Counted from the first letter of the stretch, positions 1-7,609 are shown. The stretch: DNA of 11,879 bases from JBBAFS01 sp041655255 (GCA_041655255.1 JBBAFS010000050.1:1-11879), one strand, 5' to 3'. Notes: a model not told the origin generated them from the letters alone. A program made the numbers and translations.

Positions 1-2408
1 AAGGTGATATCTTAGAGATGAAAACAGGAGAGGGGAAAACACTCACCTGTGTCCCTGCAGCCTATCTTAACTCTTTAGAAGCTAAAGGTGTCCACATTAT
101 TACCGTAAATGATTATCTTGCTCGTCGTGATGCTGCTTGGATGGGCCCTATTTTTGAGTTCTTAGGTGTCAGTGTGGGAGTCATTGTCAGTGATATGTCC
201 CCTGAGGAGCGTAAAGCTGCCTACAGTTGTGATGTCACTTACGGCACCAACAATGAATTTGGCTTTGATTATCTCAGAGATAACATGAAGTGGAATTGGG
301 AAGAGAAGATACAACCGGCTCACCACTACTCTATTATTGATGAGATTGACTCGATTTTAATTGATGAAGCACGAACTCCTTTAATTATCAGTGGACAAGC
401 TGCCGATGATACGATGAAAGTGAGAGCAGTGAATACCATTGTCTCTTCACTAAAAGAGTGCTCTAAAGATCCAGATAGTGATGAGTATGTAGAACCAAGT
501 GATGGTGATTACCAACTCGATGAGAAACAAAAGAAAGTCACCTTTACTAATGAAGGGTTGTTACATATCGAAGAGTTACTCATTCGTCAAAGAATATTAA
601 AAGGTTCACTATATGATGGAGAGAACTTTGAATTTGTCCACTATGTGAGTCAAGCAGTTCGCGCTCATACTCTGTTTCATCGTGATACCGATTATGTAGT
701 GGTCGATAAAAAGGTTCAAATTGTCGATGAGTTTACCGGTCGTGTGTTACACGGAAGACGCTATAGTGATGGCCTACACCAAGCTATTGAAGCTAAAGAG
801 CTCATTAAGGTCGAACGTCAAAATAAGACACTGGCAACTATTACGTATCAGAACTTCTTTAGAATGTACGATAAAATTTCAGGAATGACAGGAACAGCAG
901 ATACCGAAGCTGCTGAATTTCAAAAGATCTACAACTTAGATGTCGTTGTTATTCCCACTCACCTTCCGATTGTCCGAACTGATGAACACGATTTAGTCTA
1001 CCTAAATGAGCAATATAAGTATGAAGCTATTATTCAAGAGGTAGAGCGAGTTCATAAAACAGGACAACCAATGCTCATTGGTACTGTCTCTATTGAAAAA
1101 TCGGAACTTCTTTCATCGCTGTTACGACGTCGTGGGATTAAACACGAAGTGTTAAATGCGAAACAACACGATCGTGAAGCTCTCATTATTGAAAATGCTG
1201 GCTCTAAAGGAGCTATAACGATTGCCACGAACATGGCAGGTCGTGGTACTGATATTAAATTAGGTGGGTCATTTGATGGAATGATTCGAGCAAAAGTTGG
1301 CGTTGATGCACCACTTGAAGTATTCAATGAAGCTAAAAAGGAACTCTACCCAACATGGAAAGAGTTGTATGAAGAGGTTAAAAGCCTTGGCGGGTTATAT
1401 ATTCTAGGTACTGAGAGACACGAATCACGAAGAATCGATAACCAGCTTCGTGGTCGTTCAGGTCGCCAGGGAGACCCTGGGGTGAGTCGTTTCTTTCTTT
1501 CACTTGATGATACGTTAATGCGCCTTTTTGCTAAAGATTCAATTCGTTCCATGTTAGGACGAATTGGGATGGGAAGTGACCCAATTGAGCACTCTTTAGT
1601 AAGTCGAGCCATTGAAAAAGCACAACAACGAGTCGAAGAGCAGAACTTTGAGATACGGAAACATCTGTTAGAGTACGATGATGTATTAAACGAACAACGT
1701 AATTTTTTATATGCACAGCGTGATGATATTCTTCAAGCAACAAATTTAGTTGAGCGTGCATTAGTGGCTGTAAAAGATACCGTTGTGATGATTGTTGAAC
1801 AAGCCTCTTTGAATGAGGCAGATATTGTTGGTTCGACTGACGCCTTACACGCTTTACTAAAAGAGCAATTTCACTATACTCCTCAACTTGTTTTAACAAA
1901 AGAGTTGCTCTCAAAGCCCGATCAACTTATAGAGTATATCTACTTGCTATTGGAACAAGAGGTCTTAGATAAAGTGAATCTCACTGGGGAGAAAACCTTT
2001 AATGAGTTTGTTCGCTTCCAATACCTCAGACAAATTGATATGAGGTGGCAAGATCACTTAGAGCAACTTGAAGCGTTACGTGAAGCGGTCTATTTAAGAA
2101 CATTTGCCCAAAAGAACCCCTTATTGGAGTATAAGTTAGAGGGTTTTGACATCTTTGATACGATGATTGATCGCATTCGACTCTATATCGCTACTTTAGT
2201 GGTCCGAGTCCAAGTAAAAGAACAAGATCACACTCACCATGCTCGTCAAACAAACACAGTGGAGACACACGGCTCAGATGTACAATTTGGTTCCCCTCAA
2301 GCAGTTCAAGCCCCAGTACAGGTGAGGCGAACCACCCCTAAAGTTGGACGTAATGATCCGTGCCCATGTGGAAGTGGAAAAAAGTATAAACATTGTCATG
2401 GAGCTTAA
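1..2408 (+). CDS. secA: Protein translocase ATPase SecA (5' end cut off by window edge)
   Basis: SecA is the cytoplasmic ATPase that pushes preproteins through the SecYEG channel. The reading frame is open from the first base (first full codon at 3), and the residues before the ATG at 18 read GDILE, which continues the SecA line ahead of the Walker A motif. That ATG is therefore internal (MKTGEGKT, nt 18-41), and roughly the first 100 residues lie outside the window. Visible landmarks are Walker B-type DEIDS (nt 339-353) followed by DEARTPLIIS, GMTGTA, NMAGRGTDIKLGG, and the second-helicase-domain stretch with ERHESRRIDNQLRGRSGRQGD. The C-terminal zinc-binding tail is intact, with Cys codons at 2361, 2367 and 2394 and His at 2397. 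This tail normally binds SecB or ribosomes/lipid. The gene ends at TAA 2406-2408, overlapping the convergent LysM/LytM gene by 4 bp. Its likely terminator lies inside that gene at 2435-2471. Confidence 0.97.
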   Translation, partial: GDILEMKTGEGKTLTCVPAAYLNSLEAKGVHIITVNDYLARRDAAWMGPIFEFLGVSVGVIVSDMSPEERKAAYSCDVTYGTNNEFGFDYLRDNMKWNWEEKIQPAHHYSIIDEIDSILIDEARTPLIISGQAADDTMKVRAVNTIVSSLKECSKDPDSDEYVEPSDGDYQLDEKQKKVTFTNEGLLHIEELLIRQRILKGSLYDGENFEFVHYVSQAVRAHTLFHRDTDYVVVDKKVQIVDEFTGRVLHGRRYSDGLHQAIEAKELIKVERQNKTLATITYQNFFRMYDKISGMTGTADTEAAEFQKIYNLDVVVIPTHLPIVRTDEHDLVYLNEQYKYEAIIQEVERVHKTGQPMLIGTVSIEKSELLSSLLRRRGIKHEVLNAKQHDREALIIENAGSKGAITIATNMAGRGTDIKLGGSFDGMIRAKVGVDAPLEVFNEAKKELYPTWKELYEEVKSLGGLYILGTERHESRRIDNQLRGRSGRQGDPGVSRFFLSLDDTLMRLFAKDSIRSMLGRIGMGSDPIEHSLVSRAIEKAQQRVEEQNFEIRKHLLEYDDVLNEQRNFLYAQRDDILQATNLVERALVAVKDTVVMIVEQASLNEADIVGSTDALHALLKEQFHYTPQLVLTKELLSKPDQLIEYIYLLLEQEVLDKVNLTGEKTFNEFVRFQYLRQIDMRWQDHLEQLEALREAVYLRTFAQKNPLLEYKLEGFDIFDTMIDRIRLYIATLVVRVQVKEQDHTHHARQTNTVETHGSDVQFGSPQAVQAPVQVRRTTPKVGRNDPCPCGSGKKYKHCHGA

Positions 2409-3463
2409 AAGAAGTTTGCTGGATTTAAGGCAACGCCCTCTTGTTCAATAGTAAAATAGAGGGCATTTTTTCCAATATTACCACTACTACCCATTGTCCC
2501 AATAGTCTCACCTTGTTTCACAGTATCGCCACTGGAAACTAAGATATCTTGTAAGTGTGAGTAAGTGGTTTTATATCCATAATCGTGTGAAAGGACGATA
2601 AACTTACCTCTTGAGTCGATTTCATTGCCCACATCGACCACAACACCGGTACTACTGGCAGTCACTGGAGTGTTTACACTATTTTCAATCCAGATTCCTT
2701 GAAGAACGACAATAGTTTCACTGGTACCATACACTGTTGGTTGGCCATATAAACCGGTAATTCTCCCTTGTGCAGGGCGGATAAATCTATCAAAGGAGGC
2801 AAGAGAGCCATCATCACCAACAACGGCACTAGGAATAAAGAGTTTTTGACCAGGGAAAATGACTTCACTTTTCAGTGCGTTGAGTTGTTGAAGGGTCTTC
2901 CACCCTAAATCTGGGTTAAACCGTTTGGTGATAATCGAAAGAGAGTCTCCCTCTTGTACGGTATATAACTGCCCATCACGATCAGGGATGGTGAGAATAA
3001 GAGGGGGGCGAATTGTTGATAAGTTTTTAATAGCGTTCATACTTAAGATTGTCTCTTTCGAAATCCCGTACGCTTGGCTAATAGACTCTAAGCTCTCCCC
3101 TTCTCCAACTTGATGTTGAGTATAAGAGACTTCATCTGTTTGACGAATAAGAGGTGTTTGTCTCTCACCTGGTTCAGGTGTCGTCACTTCACGTCTCTCG
3201 GTCTCTACTTCTACAGTGGTCTGATCAGCACTCAGCAGAGGGCGCTCTACCACAATTGAGGGAGTTTTAGAAGGAGCGGGAGCTTTGGGTCGAGCAAAAA
3301 AGGCTAACCACAATACAACAACAGCCAAACACAATACAACACCGAGAGTGACAAACAAGACAATAATCCGTCGACTCTTTTTATCGATTTTATTTGAGTT
3401 GTAACGTGGAGAGGAGTTCATCCCCCCTAAATCATCATAATTACTTTTATCTCTGTACTCCAT
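2405..3463 (-). CDS. Membrane-anchored LysM / degenerate LytM (M23-like) protein, probable NlpD/EnvC-type cell-wall hydrolase regulator
   Basis: The 352-residue protein has a cytoplasmic head (1-32, charged), one membrane helix (about 33-57), a Pro/Thr/Glu-rich linker (about 58-112), two LysM peptidoglycan-binding domains (about 114-160 and 167-211) and a C-terminal LytM/M23 domain (about 226-348). The fold signature is clear (AQGRITGLYG, TPVTASSTGVVV, GDTVKQGETIGTMGSSGN), but the zinc site is gone. HxxxD is replaced by L254 and W258, and HLH is replaced by A334-L-Y336. Of the usual catalytic histidines only H303 (TTYSH) remains. It is therefore probably not a peptidase. In Escherichia coli, NlpD and EnvC carry such dead LytM domains and activate septal amidases; a similar role here is inferred. 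It is divergent from the ftsI-like gene, which suits a division function. The start is uncertain: ATG 3463 follows AGGGG by only 2 nt, and ATG 3421 (residue 15) follows a G-run. The annotation 'M23 peptidase' would be misleading. Confidence 0.85.
   Translation of the reverse strand: MEYRDKSNYDDLGGMNSSPRYNSNKIDKKSRRIIVLFVTLGVVLCLAVVVLWLAFFARPKAPAPSKTPSIVVERPLLSADQTTVEVETERREVTTPEPGERQTPLIRQTDEVSYTQHQVGEGESLESISQAYGISKETILSMNAIKNLSTIRPPLILTIPDRDGQLYTVQEGDSLSIITKRFNPDLGWKTLQQLNALKSEVIFPGQKLFIPSAVVGDDGSLASFDRFIRPAQGRITGLYGQPTVYGTSETIVVLQGIWIENSVNTPVTASSTGVVVDVGNEIDSRGKFIVLSHDYGYKTTYSHLQDILVSSGDTVKQGETIGTMGSSGNIGKNALYFTIEQEGVALNPANFF
2435..2471 (+). terminator. Intrinsic terminator for secA, inside the convergent gene
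   Basis: A 7-bp perfect stem GCCCTCT (2435-2441) pairs with AGAGGGC (2458-2464) around a 16-base loop. One A and a run of six T (2466-2471) follow on the plus strand. This is the classic Rho-independent layout, starting 26 bp after the secA stop. It lies wholly within the 3' coding end of the minus-strand LysM/LytM gene, where the same bases encode part of its C-terminal LytM segment. The long loop makes the hairpin weaker than a typical one. Confidence 0.7.
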
Positions 3464-3478
3464 AACCCCTGCCCGCTA

Positions 3479-3510
3479 TCGACAATGATGCTGACTCATA
3501 TTACTATATT
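3479..3510 (+). promoter_or_regulatory. Probable promoter of ftsI, giving a leaderless or nearly leaderless mRNA
   Basis: TCGACA at 3479-3484 matches the -35 consensus TTGACA at five of six positions. A -10 can be read either as TACTAT (3502-3507, 17-bp spacer, four of six) or as TATATT (3505-3510, 20-bp spacer, five of six). Either choice puts the transcription start at about 3514-3517, at or within three bases of the ftsI ATG at 3517. The whole divergent gap is only 53 bp, so little other room exists. Confidence 0.45.
3503..3508 (-). promoter_or_regulatory. Possible -10 box of the LysM/LytM gene
   Basis: On the minus strand, TATAGT (3508 down to 3503) matches the -10 consensus at five of six positions. 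It would place the transcript start near 3496, giving a leader of about 33 nt ahead of ATG 3463. No good -35 hexamer is seen at the right distance, which would fall inside the ftsI coding start. The site overlaps the proposed -10 of ftsI on the other strand. It is a weak call, made mainly because a promoter must exist in this 53-bp gap. Confidence 0.25.
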
Positions 3511-3516
3511 TAACTG

Positions 3517-5151
3517 ATGGTATCTAGAGAAAAACAAGGTCATCTTTTTTGGCTTATACTTCTTATTGTCCTCTTTACTCTCATTATTGTCTCTCACATT
3601 GCCTTTGTGATCTTCTTTGGATCTAAAGAGAACTCATCTTACACAAACCCTCTTGTTGCTTCCCGAGTGATTCGTGGAAGTATTACTGACCGTAACGGAC
3701 ACTTGTTAGCCATTGAGACCCCCTATTACTCGTGTGCTATTCACATCCCTCTGATGAAAGACGCTCAGGTGGTAGCCTCCACTCTTTCAGATATTCTTTT
3801 TATTGATGAGAAGTTGTTATTAGAGAATATGAAAAACCGATCTTCTTACTACTTAGTGAAACGAAGGCTCACCAACAAAGAGGCACAGTTAATTCGTGAG
3901 GCACGCCTCGATGGGGTCGTGTTAGAAAAGCGATACGGAAGGACCTACCCTCAACACTACCACGCAGGACAACTTGTTGGGTTTACTAACAGTGAGAACC
4001 GTGGTTTAGAGGGCCTAGAACTCACATATGATTCACTGTTATCTCCATATCCAGCTCTTGGTGAGACTCTTACCTACGGCAGTGATCTTGAATTAACTCT
4101 CGATATCCAAGTTCAATATCTCCTTGATCAACAAGTTATTGAAATTGATGAGCTTCACTCCCCCTCTTCGATTGTTGCTTTGGTGATGGGGGCACAAACT
4201 GGTGAGATTATCGCCTCAAGTGTATTTCCTTTTTATGATCCAAATCGGTATCAAGACTTTGATGTTCAACGAAGACAGCATAGTGTAGTCAGTGCCATGT
4301 ATGAACCAGGGTCGGTCTTTAAAATCTTTAGTCTAGCCTCTATTTTACATGCCCAACAAGCAGATGTTGATCAAGAGTTTTATTGCGATGGAAGTTACAC
4401 CTTTTACTCCCCTAGTGGTCAAGCAACAACCATTAATTGTGTGAGTGCCCATGGAGTCATTACACCCGAGACGATGATTAAATACTCATGTAATGGTGCT
4501 ATTGCCCATTGGGCTAATCAAACCGATCCTTCTTTATTTCGTCAGGGCCTAGTAGATTTAGGATTTTCTACCGTGTGGGATGTGGGTCTTAGTGGCAGCA
4601 TTGCTGGCTCATTACAACCTGTTGAAAAGTGGTCTTCACGCTCAGCAGCCACCATTGCCTTTGGTCAAGAAATTGGGGTGACAGCGTTACAATTAGCTAC
4701 CGCTGCGACTGCTATTGCAACTGGAGGAGAGTTAATGAGTCCCTCTATTGTAAAGCGTATCACCAATAGGGGCACAGGTGAGGAAATTGTATTTACACCT
4801 CAGATTTCCAAGTGCGGGGTTATTACACCACAAGAAGCCCATATTATCTTAAAGGGGATGGAAGAGGCGACCGAAAGTGGTGGAACAGCTAGTAAGATTG
4901 CTGTTGAAGGACTCAGAATTGGGGCTAAAACAGGGACGGCTCAACTTATTAACGAAGAGACCGGTTCATACGATGATGATCATTTTCTCGCAAGCACTCT
5001 AGCGATTGTCCCGATTGAGGACCCTGTGTATATCATCTACATAGGAGTGCTTCACCCATCTGGTACAACTATTTGGGGAAGTAATATTGCCTCCCCAGCT
5101 ATTGGTAATTTGATTGAAGATCTCTTGCGATTAGGTAAGATTCGGTACTGA
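3517..5151 (+). CDS. ftsI: Class B penicillin-binding protein, FtsI/PBP3-like peptidoglycan transpeptidase
   Basis: This enzyme cross-links peptide stems of septal peptidoglycan on the outer face of the inner membrane. The 544-residue protein has a short cytoplasmic tail, one membrane helix (about 10-34), a PBP dimerisation domain beginning with RGSITDRNGHLLA, and a transpeptidase domain with all three active-site motifs: S266-V-F-K269 (nucleophile), S324-C-N326, and K471-T-G-T474. It has no PASTA domains. The length is close to FtsI of other bacteria. The start at ATG 3517 is firm because an in-frame TAA lies at 3511-3513 and the next Met is far inside the protein. No Shine-Dalgarno sequence precedes it. 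It is divergent from the LysM/LytM gene and overlaps the convergent flhF by 21 bp. Assignment to FtsI rather than the elongation enzyme PBP2 rests on overall sequence feel, length and the division-gene context, so the class B call is firmer than the symbol. Confidence 0.85.
   Translation: MVSREKQGHLFWLILLIVLFTLIIVSHIAFVIFFGSKENSSYTNPLVASRVIRGSITDRNGHLLAIETPYYSCAIHIPLMKDAQVVASTLSDILFIDEKLLLENMKNRSSYYLVKRRLTNKEAQLIREARLDGVVLEKRYGRTYPQHYHAGQLVGFTNSENRGLEGLELTYDSLLSPYPALGETLTYGSDLELTLDIQVQYLLDQQVIEIDELHSPSSIVALVMGAQTGEIIASSVFPFYDPNRYQDFDVQRRQHSVVSAMYEPGSVFKIFSLASILHAQQADVDQEFYCDGSYTFYSPSGQATTINCVSAHGVITPETMIKYSCNGAIAHWANQTDPSLFRQGLVDLGFSTVWDVGLSGSIAGSLQPVEKWSSRSAATIAFGQEIGVTALQLATAATAIATGGELMSPSIVKRITNRGTGEEIVFTPQISKCGVITPQEAHIILKGMEEATESGGTASKIAVEGLRIGAKTGTAQLINEETGSYDDDHFLASTLAIVPIEDPVYIIYIGVLHPSGTTIWGSNIASPAIGNLIEDLLRLGKIRY
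5074..5097 (-). other. Hairpin just past the end of the ftsZ-flhF operon, possible weak transcript end
   Basis: On the minus strand an 8-bp stem (5097-5090 with 5081-5074, core GGGGAGG/CTTCCCC, one G-U pair) closes an 8-base loop, starting 33 nt after the flhF stop. On the plus strand the same position has an A-C mismatch, so the minus RNA folds better. No U-run follows, so it is not a standard intrinsic terminator. It lies in the coding end of ftsI and could be chance. Confidence 0.2.
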
Positions 5152-6249
5152 GCCGATTTGATTCGCCCAAAGTGACCCAAAATCTAATGAAAAATCTCTC
5201 AATAAACTGAGCATATAGGTCGCTGATGCTTTGTGGATATCTTTGGGTACTCTCTGCCCATCGGTGAAAAACAGAAGTGGAAGGTTTTGTTCATAACAGA
5301 TACTTAACACATTTCCTACCGTACTACTTTCATCGACTTTGGTAATAATAACTCCACTGATGTTATACCCTTTGTAATGATTCACCGTTGAGTGAAGATC
5401 CTCTTCTTTCATCGAAGCATTGATAGCTAAAAAGAATGAACTGCCTTGTTTTTCGGCAACTGAGAGTAGTGTCTTCATTTTCAATTCGACATCTTTATCT
5501 TTTGGGGAGCGTCCAATGGTATCAATTAAGATGAGATCTGCTTGTTGTGCTTTATCTAACGCTGCGTAGAACTCTTGTTCATTTGAGACTTGATCAACGG
5601 GAATATTAAGTGAACGGCCAAAAGAGTTCAGTTGTTCAAACGCCCCTATTCTAAATGAGTCAATCGTTATCATATGGACTGAGCGGTAATACTCACTATC
5701 TTCTTGTTGTAGTGTGTATAAAGCTGCAATTTTAGCAATGGTGGTAGTCTTTCCAATTCCAGTTGGTCCAATGAGTGCAAAAATGCGTGGAGGGCGAAGT
5801 TGGATGTGATGATCAATAGAAACTAATGAAACTATAGTATCGACAATAAGAAGTTCGAATTCCTCTTTTGTCAAAGTAGTCTCTTGTTCGTGGTAGGTCT
5901 TTTCTACCCTCTTTATGATATCTGAGATAAAAGTTTCACTAAAACTGTTTCGTCGTAATAGTTGTTTTGCATGAGTAATGAGAGGATCTTCTTGTGGTTG
6001 TTCCTCTTTGACCTCTAATACAGCCTCAGCTACCTGTTCTTCTTCAGGAGGAGAGATTACTGGTGTCGTATCAACAGGATCAACGATATAACAAGAGAGT
6101 TCAACTTTACTTAATTTTTTGAGCCACAATAGGCCCCCTCTATAATCGATATCTCGACGGGTGTGTATTCGTACATTACTCCCATACTGTTTATGGGCTT
6201 TACGAACAGCTTCATCAAAATCGGGGGCGACTATGGTGACGTACTTCAT
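5131..6249 (-). CDS. flhF: Flagellar biosynthesis SRP-type GTPase FlhF
   Basis: FlhF is the third SRP-family GTPase, alongside Ffh and FtsY. It acts at the membrane to set the site and number of flagella, normally with the ATPase FlhG. The 372-residue protein starts with the FlhF-type B domain (MKYVTIVAPDFDEAVRKA), followed by an acidic low-complexity linker (about 60-90), the N domain (about 90-150) and the G domain. GTPase motifs are G1 GPTGIGKT (161-168), the IDSFRIGAFEQL stretch (196-207), G3 DTIGR (243-247, where DTAGR is usual) and G4 TKVD (303-306). The start follows TAGGAG (6265-6260) by 10 nt, and that element contains the hslU stop codon, so translation is probably coupled to hslU. 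No flhG or other flagellar gene is in the window. The gene ends at 5131, overlapping the convergent ftsI by 21 bp. Confidence 0.9.
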   Translation of the reverse strand: MKYVTIVAPDFDEAVRKAHKQYGSNVRIHTRRDIDYRGGLLWLKKLSKVELSCYIVDPVDTTPVISPPEEEQVAEAVLEVKEEQPQEDPLITHAKQLLRRNSFSETFISDIIKRVEKTYHEQETTLTKEEFELLIVDTIVSLVSIDHHIQLRPPRIFALIGPTGIGKTTTIAKIAALYTLQQEDSEYYRSVHMITIDSFRIGAFEQLNSFGRSLNIPVDQVSNEQEFYAALDKAQQADLILIDTIGRSPKDKDVELKMKTLLSVAEKQGSSFFLAINASMKEEDLHSTVNHYKGYNISGVIITKVDESSTVGNVLSICYEQNLPLLFFTDGQRVPKDIHKASATYMLSLLRDFSLDFGSLWANQIGSVPNLT

Positions 6250-6259
6250 CTTTCATTGG

Positions 6260-6265
6260 CTCCTA
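6260..6265 (-). promoter_or_regulatory. flhF ribosome binding site overlapping the hslU stop codon
   Basis: TAGGAG on the minus strand (6265 to 6260) begins with the TAG stop of hslU and lies 10 nt ahead of the flhF ATG at 6249. The same arrangement occurs at the hslV-hslU junction. An out-of-frame ATG sits at 6256-6254, only 3 nt after this element. Confidence 0.7.
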
Positions 6266-7597
6266 CAAGATATATTGGCTCATATCTTCACTCTCAAAGA
6301 CATCAGATAATCTCTCATCGACGTAATCACTAGTGATTCGAATTGTTTCACCACTACGATCAGAAGCGGTAAATGAGATCTCTTCGATGACTCGCTCCAT
6401 AATAGTGTACAACCTTCTCGCTCCAATATTCTCGGTTTGGTTATTCACAGTATAAGCAATTTCACTGATCCGTTTCAAAGCCTCTTCTTCAAAAATTAGC
6501 TCTACCCCTTCAGTGTTCATCAATGCCACATATTGAGTGACAATAGCATTTTCTGGTTCTTGTAAGATTCGTAAAAAATCGGCATCGGTGAGTTCTTGTA
6601 ATTCGACTCGTAAAGGGAAACGTCCTTGTAACTCAGGAATTAAATCAGAGGGTTTAGAGACATGGAATGCTCCAGCTGCAATGAACAGAATATGGGTTGT
6701 GTCAATAATACCCCATTTGGTGTTTATCTTACTCCCTTCGACAATCGGAAGGATATCTCGCTGTACCCCTTCACGAGAGACATCAGGTCCCCCATGGCCA
6801 CTTTTAGTGCCGGCGATTTTATCGATCTCATCGATAAAAATAATCCCCATTTGCTCAACACGCTCTTTAGCTATCTCAATAACTTGTTCTTGGTCGACGC
6901 TTTTAGCTGTCTCCTCTTCTCGTATCATCTCACGAGCCCGCTTAATAGGGACTCGTCGTTTTTTCCCCTTAGGGCCAAACATCGATCCTAAAGATTGAAT
7001 AGTCTCTTGAAGATCTTCAATATTCCCACCTGCAAAGAGTTCAATTCCTTGAGGTGGGCGAGTTGTGGTGGTCAGTTCTACCTCTCGCTCTTCAAATCTC
7101 CCTTCTGCTAAGAAGGTTTTAAATTTCTCACGAGTTTCGATGGTTGCCTCATCTAGGGCTTTATCCCCTTTTGGGGGTGGAGGTAATAACAGGTCTAACA
7201 ATCGCTCTTCGACTCGTTGTTCGACCTCTTTTTCTTGAGCTTTGGCCATTTCAGAGCGGGTCATTTGGATAGCGCTTGCCATAAGATCACGTACCATCGA
7301 TTCAACATCTCGTCCTACGTACCCTACTTCAGTATATTTAGTCGCTTCGACTTTAATAAATGGGGTATTGGCTATTTTGCTTATGCGACGGGCAATTTCT
7401 GTTTTACCAACTCCTGTTGGTCCGATCATAATAATATTCTTTGGGGTTACTTCATCCCGAATTGACTCATCGAGTCTTTTTCGACGAGTTCTATTTCTTA
7501 AGGCAATAGCAACTGAGCGTTTTGCATCATTTTGCCCAATAATATATTTATCGAGTTCAGCAACAATTTGAGTTGGTGTCATATCATCTAAGTTCAT
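6263..7597 (-). CDS. hslU: HslU, ATPase and unfoldase subunit of the HslVU protease
   Basis: HslU is the AAA+ ring that unfolds substrates and feeds them into the HslV peptidase chamber. With the ATG at 7597 as start it has 444 residues, close to E. coli HslU. Motifs (numbered from this ATG) are Walker A GPTGVGKT (59-66), pore loop GYVGRDV (92-98), the charged intermediate domain (about 105-235), Walker B IIFIDEID (252-259), the arginine finger in GRFPLR (R326) and sensor 2 GARR (392-395). The C-terminus ends in QYIL, matching the tail that docks into HslV. I prefer ATG 7597 over the in-frame GTG at 7600 because TAGGAG (7609-7604) is 6 nt from the ATG and only 3 nt from the GTG. It lies 9 bp downstream of the hslV stop and is coupled to it. 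Confidence 0.97.
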   Translation of the reverse strand: MNLDDMTPTQIVAELDKYIIGQNDAKRSVAIALRNRTRRKRLDESIRDEVTPKNIIMIGPTGVGKTEIARRISKIANTPFIKVEATKYTEVGYVGRDVESMVRDLMASAIQMTRSEMAKAQEKEVEQRVEERLLDLLLPPPPKGDKALDEATIETREKFKTFLAEGRFEEREVELTTTTRPPQGIELFAGGNIEDLQETIQSLGSMFGPKGKKRRVPIKRAREMIREEETAKSVDQEQVIEIAKERVEQMGIIFIDEIDKIAGTKSGHGGPDVSREGVQRDILPIVEGSKINTKWGIIDTTHILFIAAGAFHVSKPSDLIPELQGRFPLRVELQELTDADFLRILQEPENAIVTQYVALMNTEGVELIFEEEALKRISEIAYTVNNQTENIGARRLYTIMERVIEEISFTASDRSGETIRITSDYVDERLSDVFESEDMSQYIL

Positions 7598-7603
7598 CAC
7601 TCA

Positions 7604-7609
7604 CTCCTA
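7604..7609 (-). promoter_or_regulatory. hslU ribosome binding site overlapping the hslV stop codon; decides the hslU start
   Basis: TAGGAG (7609 to 7604 on the minus strand) includes the TAG stop of hslV. Its 6-nt spacing to ATG 7597 favours that codon over GTG 7600. Ribosomes finishing hslV would sit on this site, which would help keep HslV and HslU made in proportion. Confidence 0.8.

Noticed and set aside
1052..1914. Three minus-strand open frames of 88-127 codons inside secA
   Set aside because: They are antisense to strongly conserved SecA sequence, resemble no family I recognise, and have no ribosome binding site or genetic context.
3490..3516. dif-like site for XerC/XerD in the AT-rich divergent gap
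   Set aside because: The segment has AT-rich halves but does not match the known 11-6-11 dif arms, and it is explained by promoter elements.
5141..5160. Hairpin TCGG...CCGA with a short T stretch at the ftsI/flhF overlap as a bidirectional terminator
   Set aside because: The stem is only four base pairs and the T stretch is three bases on each side, too weak to call.
6537..6998. Plus-strand open frames of 153 and 109 codons (6537-6998, 6662-6991) inside hslU
   Set aside because: They overlap each other in different frames and mirror conserved HslU codons; they are shadows with no recognisable domain.
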